64,000 nucleotides of DNA. Source: Acinetobacter tianfuensis. Its GTDB lineage: Bacteria > Pseudomonadota > Gammaproteobacteria > Pseudomonadales > Moraxellaceae. The stretch is from NCBI RefSeq assembly GCF_003611465.1, contig NZ_RAXV01000005.1, forward strand, positions 45,911 to 109,910, in the 5' to 3' direction. How positions within the stretch are numbered: position 1 is the stretch's first letter; the number at the start of each line of letters is the position of its first letter. The notes under the pieces are model-generated. The model ran no database searches, was not told where the DNA came from, and saw only the letters and a list, made by a program, of their open reading frames with translations. This document shows, one piece after another, positions 19,337-28,173 of the stretch. Made by a program: the position numbers and the translations under genes.

Positions 19337-20131
19337 ATGGAACAGCTATTAGAAATTATGCGTACGCTGCGCGAACAGTGTCCTTGGGACCAAAAGCAGA
19401 CGCCGCAAAGCTTGACTAAATATGCTATTGAGGAAGCGTATGAGGTTGAGGCAGCTGTGCGTGAAGGCAATACCGAAGAGATAAAAAATGAACTGGGCGA
19501 TTTGCTGCTGCAGGTCGTCTTTCAGTCGCAAATGTACAGTGAACAGGGTGCCTTTGATTTTCAGGATGTGGTGCAGGCAATTTCAGATAAGCTGATCCGC
19601 CGACATCCGCATGTATTTCAAGCAGATCAATTTAATGCGCTGAGTCCTGAAGATGTAGCGGTGCTTTGGCAGCAGATTAAAGCGCAAGAGAAAGCAGGCC
19701 AGCCTGTTTCGCGTTTAGATGCTATTAAACATGGGCCTGCTTTGAATCAGGCGGAAGACATTCAAAAAAATGCGGCGAAAATCGGCTTTGATTTTGAAAC
19801 TGTAAAAGATGCTTACGCTAAGTTGGAAGAGGAGCTGGATGAGTTCCAAGAGGCCTTAGCGAAAAAAGATTCCGATGAAATACTGGGGGAATTTGGCGAT
19901 TGCTTATTTTCACTGGTGAATGTGGGCCGTAAAATAGGGGTTTCAAGTGAGCAGGCGCTTTTGGGGACGGTATATAAATTCCGCTCACGCTTTGCTTTTA
20001 TTGAAGCGCAGGCGTCTGCGCAGCATAAAAATATAGAAGATCTGTCATTGGCTGAAATGGATCAGCTTTGGGAACAGGCAAAACAATACTTAAAACATCA
20101 GGATTATCATGAAAAACCGCAGCTTGAATAA
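19337..20131 (+). CDS. mazG: Nucleoside triphosphate pyrophosphohydrolase MazG
   Basis: 264 residues with two MazG domains; the first has CPWDQKQTPQSLTKY and the EEAYE..E..N-ELGDLLLQ metal-binding helices, the second repeats EELDEFQEA..EFGDCLFSLVN. It hydrolyses non-canonical and excess NTPs, and in E. coli it lowers ppGpp after starvation. comEA starts within its last 23 bases. Confidence 0.95.
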   Translation: MEQLLEIMRTLREQCPWDQKQTPQSLTKYAIEEAYEVEAAVREGNTEEIKNELGDLLLQVVFQSQMYSEQGAFDFQDVVQAISDKLIRRHPHVFQADQFNALSPEDVAVLWQQIKAQEKAGQPVSRLDAIKHGPALNQAEDIQKNAAKIGFDFETVKDAYAKLEEELDEFQEALAKKDSDEILGEFGDCLFSLVNVGRKIGVSSEQALLGTVYKFRSRFAFIEAQASAQHKNIEDLSLAEMDQLWEQAKQYLKHQDYHEKPQLE

Positions 20132-20528
20132 AAGACAGCTTTTGATATGGCTCGTTTTTTTATGCGCTATACAATTGATTTGGACGCATTTGAATCCGGC
20201 CGAAGGCAGTGAATACAGTCAATGGGAAGCCAGACAGCAGGCGCATGATCAGCGTTTAAAACCGCCGGCGGCAGCGCCTATGAATCAGAAAAATTATTAT
20301 TTATCCAAACCGGAACTGACAGCGGGAAGTACTGCTGGCAAGATTAGTTTAAATAGGGCAAATGCTGAGCAATTGCAGGAATTGCAAGGTATTGGACAGA
20401 AAAAAGCGGAGGCAATTGTGAACTACCGCAGCAAAAATGGAAAATTTAAAAGTATTGAAGAGCTGCAGCAGGTAAAGGGTATAGGTCCTGCAATATTTGC
20501 TAAAAATAAACAGCGTTTAGCATTATAA
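20109..20528 (+). CDS. comEA: ComEA-type helix-hairpin-helix DNA-binding protein
   Basis: 139 residues: an N-terminal membrane anchor or signal (about 9-24), a variable linker, then the two HhH motifs ISLNRANAEQLQELQGIGQKKA and IEELQQVKGIGPAIF. Members bind incoming DNA in the periplasm during natural transformation, which Acinetobacter species perform. Overlap with mazG by 23 bases suggests coupled expression. A role in competence is family-based inference; other HhH periplasmic proteins look similar. Confidence 0.82.
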   Translation: MKNRSLNKRQLLIWLVFLCAIQLIWTHLNPAEGSEYSQWEARQQAHDQRLKPPAAAPMNQKNYYLSKPELTAGSTAGKISLNRANAEQLQELQGIGQKKAEAIVNYRSKNGKFKSIEELQQVKGIGPAIFAKNKQRLAL

Positions 20529-20660
20529 ATTGCGCCAAGATATAAAAACTTGTTTAAGCTGTGCAATCGTATTGGCAGAATCAAATTGCCCTTTGATTGT
20601 GTTAGAGATATGATTAACGCATCTTAAGATTTTACGTCCAGACGTAGGAGACAGCGTCTT

Positions 20661-22121
20661 TTGCAAACTTTGCGCGCGTCCAAATGCGGTTTATCCACCG
20701 CACAATTACCTTCTTCCATATTAGATGTGATTGATGCCTTAACTAAGGCAGGCTATGAAGCCTATATCGTCGGCGGCGGTGTACGTGACATGATGTTGGG
20801 TCTGAATCCAAAGGATTTTGATGCTGTAACGAATGCTACGCCTTCACAAATTAAAGAAGTCTTCGGACGGCGCTGCCGCATTATCGGACGCCGTTTTGAG
20901 CTTGCGCATGTGTATTCAGGCCGAGAACTGATTGAAGTTGCAACCTTTCGCGCTCCTCCTAAAAAAGCGGTGACATCTGCTGCAGGCATGATTTTGCGTG
21001 ACAATAACTGGGGTACGATTGAGCAGGATTTTGTCCGCCGCGACTTTTCCATCAATGCGATGTATTACCAGCCGCGCCAAGGTGTTGTACTCGACTTTTG
21101 CAATGCATACGATGATATTAAGCAAAAACGTCTGCGCCTGTTGGGCGATGCGATGCTGCGTTTCGAAGAAGACCCTGTACGCATGCTGCGGACTTTGCGT
21201 TTTGCAGCCAAGCTTAATTTCAGCATTGATGAAAGTATTTTAGACGTCTTTACGCCAGAAGCAGCATTGCTATTGCGTGATGTTTCTCCGCACCGTTTAT
21301 ATGATGAATCACAAAAGCTGTTCACGATGGGGCATTTGAACCGCGTGATGCCAATGCTGATTGAGTTTGATATTTGGCATCAGCTGTTTGCTGATATTCA
21401 GCCTGAAATCACGCCATTTATTGAACGGGCTGCGAAAAATACTGATCAGCGGATTTCTATCGGTAAAACCATCAATCCTGCATTCTTTTATGCGGTATTG
21501 CTATGGAAGCCATTTTTAGAGCGCTGTGAGTTTTATGCGGCTAAAGGTGTCGTGGCTGCAGAAGCGCGTGCTCAGGCCGGTTTAGATGTGTTGAAGCGCC
21601 AAGCGACGCGTACCGTCATTCCGCGCTTTGCTGAAACCTTTATTCGTGAAGTGTGGGAAATGCAAACCCGTTTGCTGAATCCGAAACCGCAGCAAATTGA
21701 AGCCTTATCAGGCCATGCGCGTTTCCGCGCGGGCTTTGACTTTTTGCTGCTGCGTGAAAAATCTGGTGATAAAGGTACAGGCGGTATGGGCGTATGGTGG
21801 GAATCATATCAAACGCTTAGCGCTGACGAAAAAGAACGCACAATTGCAGACTATAACCGTCAGCGTGCGAAAAGCCGCCGTAAAGGCGCTGCTCAAGAAG
21901 AGATTAAGCCGCTGCATGATGTGCAGCAGTCAGAAATCGAGCCTTTGGTCAATGAGCCAGAGCCGCGCAGCCGCCGTGCCCGTAAAATGAAACAGCAGGC
22001 TGATTTTAAAGTGCAGGCAGCCGTAGGCGGCAATGCTGAAATTACAGCAGATCATCCAATTTTAAAACGCAAGCGTGTGAAGCGTGATCTCAGCACTGTT
22101 ATTTTTGGGCCAACCCAATGA
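20661..22121 (+). CDS. pcnB: Poly(A) polymerase I
   Basis: 486 residues from a TTG start with AGGAG ten bases upstream; no in-frame ATG exists between the previous stop and the conserved region. It adds poly(A) tails to RNA 3' ends, promoting decay. The nucleotidyltransferase core shows GGGVRDMMLG and DFDAVT (catalytic Asp pair) near residues 35-55, followed by RRDFSINAM and the RNA-binding domains. The C-terminus is basic. folK overlaps its stop (ATGA). Confidence 0.96.
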   Translation: MQTLRASKCGLSTAQLPSSILDVIDALTKAGYEAYIVGGGVRDMMLGLNPKDFDAVTNATPSQIKEVFGRRCRIIGRRFELAHVYSGRELIEVATFRAPPKKAVTSAAGMILRDNNWGTIEQDFVRRDFSINAMYYQPRQGVVLDFCNAYDDIKQKRLRLLGDAMLRFEEDPVRMLRTLRFAAKLNFSIDESILDVFTPEAALLLRDVSPHRLYDESQKLFTMGHLNRVMPMLIEFDIWHQLFADIQPEITPFIERAAKNTDQRISIGKTINPAFFYAVLLWKPFLERCEFYAAKGVVAAEARAQAGLDVLKRQATRTVIPRFAETFIREVWEMQTRLLNPKPQQIEALSGHARFRAGFDFLLLREKSGDKGTGGMGVWWESYQTLSADEKERTIADYNRQRAKSRRKGAAQEEIKPLHDVQQSEIEPLVNEPEPRSRRARKMKQQADFKVQAAVGGNAEITADHPILKRKRVKRDLSTVIFGPTQ

Positions 22122-22606
22122 GTGTCATCACTTATATCGGCCTTGGCAGCAATTTAGGCGATTCACAGCAAATTTTGACTGAAGCAGTTCATAAATTGGC
22201 ATTACTTGGCGCTGTGAAAGTCTCTAAACTTTATCAAAGTCCGCCCATGGGGCCGCAAGACCAGCCCAACTATTTAAATGCGGCTGTGCAGCTGGAAACA
22301 GATTTAGAACCTTTAGCTTTGCTGGATGAGCTGCAGCGTTTTGAGCAGGAATCGGGCCGTGTACGCCTTCGCCGCTGGGGTGAGCGTACATTGGATTTAG
22401 ATTTGCTGATTTACGGTCAGCAGCAGATACAGAATGAACGCTTAACTGTGCCGCATATGGGTATCATGGAGCGTGATTTTGTTCTGATTCCATTGCTTGA
22501 TCTCGATGCTGATTTGCAGCTGCATGGACAGCAGATTAAAAAATTATCCATTCTGCAGCAGCCAAGCCTTTCGGTTTTGAATGCAGGAAACTGGGCAAAC
22601 ATCTAA
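22118..22606 (+). CDS. folK: HPPK, 6-hydroxymethyl-dihydropterin pyrophosphokinase
   Basis: 162 residues. Folate pathway enzyme transferring pyrophosphate from ATP to hydroxymethyl-dihydropterin. Motifs: GLGSNLGD at the N-terminus and RWGERTLDLDLLIYG near 90. It sits between pcnB and panB as in many gammaproteobacteria. Confidence 0.97.
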   Translation: MSVITYIGLGSNLGDSQQILTEAVHKLALLGAVKVSKLYQSPPMGPQDQPNYLNAAVQLETDLEPLALLDELQRFEQESGRVRLRRWGERTLDLDLLIYGQQQIQNERLTVPHMGIMERDFVLIPLLDLDADLQLHGQQIKKLSILQQPSLSVLNAGNWANI

Positions 22607-22647
22607 AAATTAATGGCTTGAATAACAGCCATAAGAGGAAAGTCTAG

Positions 22648-23457
22648 ATGATCAGTCTAAGCCACTTAAAAAAACTTAAAGCGGAAGGCCGAAAATTCTC
22701 TTGCCTGACTTGTTATGATTCAAGTATGGCCAAAGCATTAGAAGTCGCTAAAATTGATTCAATTTTAGTTGGCGACTCATTGGGTATGACCATTCAAGGG
22801 CATGACTCGACATTGCCGGTTGAAGTTACAGATATGGCTTACCATACTGCAGCGGTACGCCGCGGCAATTCACATGCATTTATCATGACAGATTTGCCGT
22901 TTATGAGTTATGCAACGCTGAATGACGCTTTGCAAAACTCTAAAACCATTATGCAGGCTGGCGCGCAAATGGTTAAACTTGAAGGCGGCGCATGGCTGTC
23001 GGAAACCGTTGAAGTCCTTACCCGTAACGGTATTCCTGTTTGTGTGCATTTAGGTTTAACACCGCAATCTGTACATGTGTTTGGCGGTTATAAAGTGCAG
23101 GCGCGCACCCGCGAAACAGCAGATCAGCTGATTGCAGACTGTCAAGCGGTGGTTGCTGCTGGCGCAGCGTTGCTGCTGCTGGAATGTGTTCCTGCACAGG
23201 TAGGCAAAGAAATCAGTGAGCTGTTCCCGCAAATCCCTGTCATTGGCATTGGCGCTGGCGCAGATACTGATGGACAGGTTTTGGTGCAGCAGGACATGCT
23301 GGGCTTAAACTTTAGCCATGTCGCTAAATTTGTCCGCAACTTTATGAAAGAACAGTCAGGTGAAACGGCAATTGTCGATGCATTTAAAGCTTATCATGCT
23401 GCGGTGCTGGACGGATCTTTCCCTGCGCTAGAACAAACTTTCCAAATTGAGCTGTAA
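22648..23457 (+). CDS. panB: Ketopantoate hydroxymethyltransferase
   Basis: 269 residues. First committed step of pantothenate (CoA) synthesis, adding a hydroxymethyl group from methylene-THF to ketoisovalerate. VGDSLGM (metal-binding Asp), the Asp of MTDLPFMSY and [14 protein letters not shown] are all present. A good ribosome binding site (AGAGGAAAG) precedes it. panC follows after four bases. Confidence 0.98.
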   Translation: MISLSHLKKLKAEGRKFSCLTCYDSSMAKALEVAKIDSILVGDSLGMTIQGHDSTLPVEVTDMAYHTAAVRRGNSHAFIMTDLPFMSYATLNDALQNSKTIMQAGAQMVKLEGGAWLSETVEVLTRNGIPVCVHLGLTPQSVHVFGGYKVQARTRETADQLIADCQAVVAAGAALLLLECVPAQVGKEISELFPQIPVIGIGAGADTDGQVLVQQDMLGLNFSHVAKFVRNFMKEQSGETAIVDAFKAYHAAVLDGSFPALEQTFQIEL

Positions 23458-23461
23458 AAAT

Positions 23462-24310
23462 ATGAAAACTGAAACCACAATTCAAGGCTTGGCTGCTTCT
23501 CTTAACCCAGCACGCGCAGCCCGAAAGATCATTGGTTTTGTACCGACCATGGGTAATTTGCACGAAGGTCATCTAAACCTTGTACGTGAAGCGCGTAAGC
23601 TGTGTGATGTGGTTGTGGTCAGTATTTTTGTTAACCCGATTCAATTTGGCCCGAACGAAGATTTTGACAGCTATCCGCGGACTTTAGAGCACGATCAGCA
23701 TTTGTTGGCAGATGTTGGCTGCGACATCGTATTTGCCCCTTCTGTAGAGCAAATGTATGGCAATCAGCCGCGTTTAACCAATATTACGGTTGGCGGTATT
23801 ACAAATGACTTATGCGGTGCGCAGCGCCCAGGCCATTTTGACGGTGTTGCTGTGGTGGTGACAAAACTGTTCAATATTGTGCAGCCAAACTTTGCATTTT
23901 TTGGTCAAAAAGATTATCAGCAGCTGGCAGTTATCCGCCAGTTTGTCCGTGACTTGAATATTCCGCTGGAAGTGATTGGCGTGCCGATTGCGCGTGCGGA
24001 AGATGGTTTGGCCCTCAGCTCGCGCAACGGTTACTTAAGTGCAGAAAACCGTGCAATTGCGCCAACTATTTATCAAAGCCTAAAAACAGCAGAGCAGGCG
24101 CTGCAGGCTGGCGCCTCGCTGCCGGATGCATTGGCAAATATTCGAAATACGCTGATGCAGGCAGGTTTTGCTGTGGACTATGTAGAAGCGCGCACACCTG
24201 AGCTGCAGCCGATAGAGGTATTTAATCAAAATACGGTGCTGTTCATTGCCGCAAAATTGGGTGCAACCCGCTTAATTGATAATTTGCAGATTAAATTTTC
24301 TGAGTCTTAA
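23462..24310 (+). CDS. panC: Pantothenate synthetase
   Basis: 282 residues from ATG 23462, preferred to an upstream TTG inside panB because it gives the usual family length. It joins pantoate and beta-alanine with [15 protein letters not shown] (ATP-binding HIGH-type) is near residue 31, [10 protein letters not shown] near 145 and LSSRNGYL (KMSKS-like) near 185. Confidence 0.97.
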   Translation: MKTETTIQGLAASLNPARAARKIIGFVPTMGNLHEGHLNLVREARKLCDVVVVSIFVNPIQFGPNEDFDSYPRTLEHDQHLLADVGCDIVFAPSVEQMYGNQPRLTNITVGGITNDLCGAQRPGHFDGVAVVVTKLFNIVQPNFAFFGQKDYQQLAVIRQFVRDLNIPLEVIGVPIARAEDGLALSSRNGYLSAENRAIAPTIYQSLKTAEQALQAGASLPDALANIRNTLMQAGFAVDYVEARTPELQPIEVFNQNTVLFIAAKLGATRLIDNLQIKFSES

Positions 24311-24333
24311 TAGATGAAAGGGCAGCAAATACG

Positions 24334-25185
24334 ATGAAACGCATATTAATCGTTACAGGGCAGTCAGGATCAGGCAAGTCATCTGCATTGCAGGTGCTTG
24401 AAGATTTAGGTTATTACTGTATTGATAATTTGCCGCTCGCGCTGCTGCCTGAAATTGTTGAAAAGCTGGACCGTGAAAATAATCTTGAGCTGTTGGCTTT
24501 AGGGGTAGATGTCCGCAGTACCCGGGCTGATTTGCAGGAATTTGATCAAGTATTCCAGCAGCTGCAGAGCCACGGTACAGTTGATATTATCTATCTGACT
24601 ACCCGTGATCAGGAATTGATAGCCCGGTTTAGCGCTTCACGCCGCCCGCATCCTTTATCTGCACGTTTTAAAAGCTTAAATGAGTGTATTCAGGAAGAAA
24701 AAAATTTGCTGCTGCCGATTCAAATGCGCGCAACAGTACATATTGATACGACCGATAAAAGTGTGCATGACTTGAAGCATGTGCTGCTTTCAAAGCTAGG
24801 ACAGGCGGATAACTTAATTGTTATTTTACAGTCTTTTGGTTTTAAGCACGGTATTCCGCTGGATGCAGACTATGTTTTTGATGTCAGGCATTTGCCAAAT
24901 CCGCATTGGGATTTAGAATTAAGACAATATTCCGGGCTGGATGTGCCTGTGCAGAAATTTTTGGAAAGCACACCTCAAGCCAGTGAAATGTTTCAGGATA
25001 TTTACGGCTTTTTAGAGAAATGGCTGCCAGCTTTTGCTGAAGGGCACCGTCATTATATGACGGTTTCGATAGGCTGTACTGGCGGTCAGCATAGATCTGT
25101 TTATATTGTAGATAGACTAAAAAAGGCCCTTGAGGCAAAATGGTCTGTTCAAGTCCTCCACAGAGAAATGAAGCACTGGTCATGA
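24334..25185 (+). CDS. rapZ: RNase adapter protein RapZ / P-loop nucleotide-binding protein
   Basis: 283 residues with a Walker A ([11 protein letters not shown]) near residue 8 and the conserved C-terminal half ([12 protein letters not shown], near 245-258). In E. coli RapZ guides RNase E to the GlmZ sRNA and senses glucosamine-6-phosphate. Whether Acinetobacter has that sRNA circuit is not visible here. It ends in an ATGA overlap with an HPr-type gene, as rapZ is linked to npr in enterobacteria. Confidence 0.95.
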   Translation: MKRILIVTGQSGSGKSSALQVLEDLGYYCIDNLPLALLPEIVEKLDRENNLELLALGVDVRSTRADLQEFDQVFQQLQSHGTVDIIYLTTRDQELIARFSASRRPHPLSARFKSLNECIQEEKNLLLPIQMRATVHIDTTDKSVHDLKHVLLSKLGQADNLIVILQSFGFKHGIPLDADYVFDVRHLPNPHWDLELRQYSGLDVPVQKFLESTPQASEMFQDIYGFLEKWLPAFAEGHRHYMTVSIGCTGGQHRSVYIVDRLKKALEAKWSVQVLHREMKHWS

Positions 25186-25451
25186 TAGACACAACTGTTG
25201 ACGTAATTAACAAACTAGGTTTACATGCGCGTGCATCCGGCAAACTGATTGAAGTCACCACGAAGTTCCGCTCATCAATTCAGATTGGCAAGGGTGATAA
25301 GTTGGTGGATGCAAAAAATATCATGTCTTTGCTCATGCTCGGTGCTGGCAAGGGCACAACTTTACGTCTAGTGGTTGATGGCGCAGATGAAGAAAAAGCT
25401 TTGTCTGAGATTCAAGCATTATTCGCAGCAAAATTTTACGAGGCAGATTAA
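25182..25451 (+). CDS. HPr/NPr-type phosphocarrier protein
   Basis: 89 residues from the ATG that overlaps the rapZ stop (ATGA); a longer in-frame start inside rapZ would add residues unlike the family. The active-site histidine is His15 (GLHARAS). Position 46, Ser in classical HPr (site of HPr kinase), is Asn here (DAKNIMSLL). Linkage to rapZ suggests the nitrogen-type PTS (PtsP-NPr-PtsN) and not sugar uptake. No other PTS gene is in the window. Confidence 0.93.
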   Translation: MIDTTVDVINKLGLHARASGKLIEVTTKFRSSIQIGKGDKLVDAKNIMSLLMLGAGKGTTLRLVVDGADEEKALSEIQALFAAKFYEAD

Positions 25452-25453
25452 TC

Positions 25454-25987
25454 GTGGCACGCCGACCATCCAGCTATACTGAAGAAGACTTTGAGTCTCT
25501 AGAAGGACGTGCAAGTAAGACCGAACAAAAGAAAGCCGTACAGCGTATGGCTGCTTTAGGTGAACAGCTTGCAACTTTGAGTCCTAAGCAGATTAAAAAT
25601 CTTCCAGTGGAAGAACGCTTGATCGATGCTTTGCTTGATGCGCAAAGCATTACTTCACACGAAGCGCGCCGCCGCCAATTTCAGCGGGTGGGCAAATTGC
25701 TTCGCAATGAAAATGAGAGCGTGATCTTATCGTATCTGACACCTAAGCAAGGTTTAAAGAAAACAGCACAGCTGAATCGCTGGGTAGAGCGTATTATTAA
25801 AGATGGCGATCCTGTCATCAATGATTTTACCAAGACCTACAATGCAACTGAACGCCATACTTTACGCCAGCTGGTTTTACGTATCCACCGTGATATTGCA
25901 AAACAGGCGACTGAAGAGGAAATCGCTGCATCTAAGCTGAAACTTTTCAACTATGTACAGCAGGTTGCGCTGATTTCAGACAATTGA
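25454..25987 (+). CDS. darP: Ribosome-associated dual-action protein (DUF615, YjgA/DarP)
   Basis: 177 residues, GTG start two bases after the phosphocarrier stop. The family (DUF615) associates with late 50S assembly intermediates in E. coli. Typical features are the charged N-terminus, RRRQFQRVGKLLR in the middle and HRDIAKQ near the end. It lies last in the rapZ-HPr-darP run, followed by a bidirectional terminator. Confidence 0.92.
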   Translation: MARRPSSYTEEDFESLEGRASKTEQKKAVQRMAALGEQLATLSPKQIKNLPVEERLIDALLDAQSITSHEARRRQFQRVGKLLRNENESVILSYLTPKQGLKKTAQLNRWVERIIKDGDPVINDFTKTYNATERHTLRQLVLRIHRDIAKQATEEEIAASKLKLFNYVQQVALISDN

Positions 25988-25995
25988 TTGTGCAT

Positions 25996-26027
25996 AAAAA
26001 AACGGCTCTTATGAGCCGTTTTTTTAT
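25996..26027. terminator. Bidirectional terminator between darP and the acyl-CoA ligase gene
   Basis: A stem AACGGCTC / GAGCCGTT with A-run before and T-run after, serving converging genes. Confidence 0.9.
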
Positions 26028-26044
26028 GCCTGCACAGCGCTGGT

Positions 26045-27685
26045 TCAGCTGAATTCGCCAGCAGAACGCTCTTTGGCCCAGTCACGCAATACAAACTTTT
26101 GCAGCTTGCCAGTCGATGTTTTAGGAATTTCAGTAATGACCACATCCTTGGGTACTTTGAAGCGCGCAAGATGCTGTTTGCAGAATTCAATAATTTCTTC
26201 TGGTGTGGCCTGTTTGCCTGCTTTTAATTCAATAAATGCGCAAGGGACTTCCTGCCAGCGCGGATCAGGCTTGGCGACTACAGCTGCAGTCATGACAGCT
26301 GGGTGCTGGTAAAGCACTTCTTCTACTTCAAGTGAAGAAATATTTTCACCGCCGGAAATGATTACATCTTTAGAGCGGTCGGTAATTTTTGCATAGCCGT
26401 CAGGCTGGCAGACGGCTAAGTCTCCAGTATGGAACCAGCCGCCAGCAAAGGCTTCTGCGGTTGCTTCCGGATTTTTTAAGTAGCCTTTCATCACAATGTT
26501 GCCGCGGAACATGATTTCGCCCATGGTTTGGCCATCATTTTTCACTGGCAGCATAGTTTCAGGGTCCAGCACTTTCATACCGTCTTGCAGCGGGTAAGGC
26601 ACACCTTGGCGGGAGTGCAGCTGCGCTTGTTCTTGAATTGACAGCTCAGACCAGCCGGCTTGTGATGCGCACAGTGCAGAAGGGCCATAGGTTTCTGTTA
26701 AGCCGTAGACATGCGTGACATTGATGCCGATATTGCGCATGCCTTCAATAATAGCTGCTGGCGGCGCAGCGCCCGCAACCATCACTTCAACACGATGGTC
26801 AAACTGTGTTTTTTGTTCTTCAGGTGTATTGATCAGCATAGAAAGCACAATTGGCGCACCGCAGAAATAATCGACTTTATGCGCTGCGATCAATTTAAAA
26901 ATCAGTTCTGGGTCGATTTTACGCAAGCAGATATTGGTGCCGCCATTGGCTGCCATCGTCCATGCAAAACACCAGCCGTTGCAGTGAAATAAAGGCAGTG
27001 TCCATAAGTACATGGCGCGCGGTTTCATGCCGCAGGCAATAATATTGCTGGCTGCATTAATGTATGCGCCGCGGTGATGATAGACCACGCCTTTGGGATT
27101 GCCTGTAGTGCCTGAGGTATAGCTTAAGCTGATGGCGTCCCACTCATCTCCTGGGAGACTCCATTCGAATTGATCATCGCCTTGCGCCAGCCAGTCCTCG
27201 TACTCTATTTGGCCAATAGCGGCGCTCACGCCGTCATATTCAGCATCAGCAACGTCAATGATATAAATTTCTTGATCAATCAGCGCCAGTGCCTCTTGCG
27301 CCACAGCAGTAAACTCAGGGTCAACCAGCAGTACTTTTGTTTCGGCATGTTCCAGCATGAATGCAATGGTTTTGGCATCTAAGCGGGTATTGAGCGTATT
27401 TAAGACAGCACCAGCCATGGGTACGGCAAAATGCGCTTCAACCATTGCAGGGATATTCGGCAGCAGGACAGAGACGGTGTCATTTTTTTTGATGCCCAGC
27501 TGCTGCAGCTGATGCGCAAACTGGCGGCAGCGCTGATAGGTTTGACGCCAGCTGATATGGCGTGAACCATGAATAATGGCATCTTGGTCAGGATAGATAT
27601 AGGCTGCACGCTCTAAATAACGCAGTGGCGATAAAGCGACAAAATTTGCAGGTGTGCGCGGTAATTCATCATACGGGCTGACCAT
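26045..27685 (-). CDS. Fatty-acyl-CoA synthetase (AMP-binding, AlkK-like)
   Basis: 546 residues, ANL superfamily. The P-loop-like SYTSGTTGNPKG is near residue 193, the adenylate motif GLTETYGPS near 340, GWFHTGDLA near 430 and the catalytic Lys motif PKTSTGKLQKF near 525. It activates a carboxylic acid to its CoA thioester; overall it is closest to medium/long-chain (AlkK-type) ligases, but chain length cannot be read with certainty. A near-perfect palindrome overlaps its predicted promoter, suggesting control by a TetR- or MarR-type repressor. Confidence 0.92.
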   Translation of the reverse strand: MVSPYDELPRTPANFVALSPLRYLERAAYIYPDQDAIIHGSRHISWRQTYQRCRQFAHQLQQLGIKKNDTVSVLLPNIPAMVEAHFAVPMAGAVLNTLNTRLDAKTIAFMLEHAETKVLLVDPEFTAVAQEALALIDQEIYIIDVADAEYDGVSAAIGQIEYEDWLAQGDDQFEWSLPGDEWDAISLSYTSGTTGNPKGVVYHHRGAYINAASNIIACGMKPRAMYLWTLPLFHCNGWCFAWTMAANGGTNICLRKIDPELIFKLIAAHKVDYFCGAPIVLSMLINTPEEQKTQFDHRVEVMVAGAAPPAAIIEGMRNIGINVTHVYGLTETYGPSALCASQAGWSELSIQEQAQLHSRQGVPYPLQDGMKVLDPETMLPVKNDGQTMGEIMFRGNIVMKGYLKNPEATAEAFAGGWFHTGDLAVCQPDGYAKITDRSKDVIISGGENISSLEVEEVLYQHPAVMTAAVVAKPDPRWQEVPCAFIELKAGKQATPEEIIEFCKQHLARFKVPKDVVITEIPKTSTGKLQKFVLRDWAKERSAGEFS

Positions 27686-27706
27686 GTCTAAACTCCATGA
27701 GTATTT

Positions 27707-27737
27707 ATTATAATTTCCTGCTTATACAATAAGCAGG
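27707..27737 (-). promoter_or_regulatory. Promoter and palindromic operator of the acyl-CoA ligase gene
   Basis: On the minus strand a TATAAT (27707-27712) lies 22 bases before the start codon. Just upstream is a perfect 9-bp inverted repeat with 3-base spacer, CCTGCTTAT-n3-ATAAGCAGG (27717-27737), occupying the spacer and -35 position. That placement fits a repressor operator. Confidence 0.55.
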
Positions 27738-27865
27738 ATAAGGCAGATTTTCATTTATTCTTTAGTCGAGTATTTACTCTAAATGAGATGCTCATTGTGC
27801 TGCTGATTGAAGGTAAATACCAGTTCATGCACTGGGAATTTCTTGATGAAAAATAGCGGAAGATT

Positions 27866-28060
27866 TTATTTTCGATGCTTGATAAAAAAATACGCTTCAA
27901 AAGCTGAGGCCGAGAGGCTGCTATTGGGATAAGTTTTTGCTGTAAATGAAAAAACGGGGGATCGAAATACAGTAAAAATAAATCCGATCAACAGAACAAT
28001 AAAGAGGAATATCATCACACTTTTTACAATATAATATAAATTAGTTTGCGTTTCATGCAT
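27866..28060 (-). CDS. Possible small membrane protein
   Basis: A 64-residue frame with one strongly hydrophobic segment (about residues 14-30, VMIFLFIVLLIGFIF) in the 488-base divergent region. No clear ribosome binding site is seen and I know no family. The rest of this gap holds the operator described above and the short leader of the FAD oxidase gene. It may be a chance frame. Confidence 0.25.
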   Translation of the reverse strand: MHETQTNLYYIVKSVMIFLFIVLLIGFIFTVFRSPVFSFTAKTYPNSSLSASAFEAYFFIKHRK

Positions 28061-28173
28061 TGACAGCGGATGTGATCTGCGCCATAAAAGAAAGAAATTC
28101 GCCTAACCCAACAACAATAACAATAGTGCGGACAGGCCCAGAACATGCATGAATGTCTGTCCAAGGAATAACA

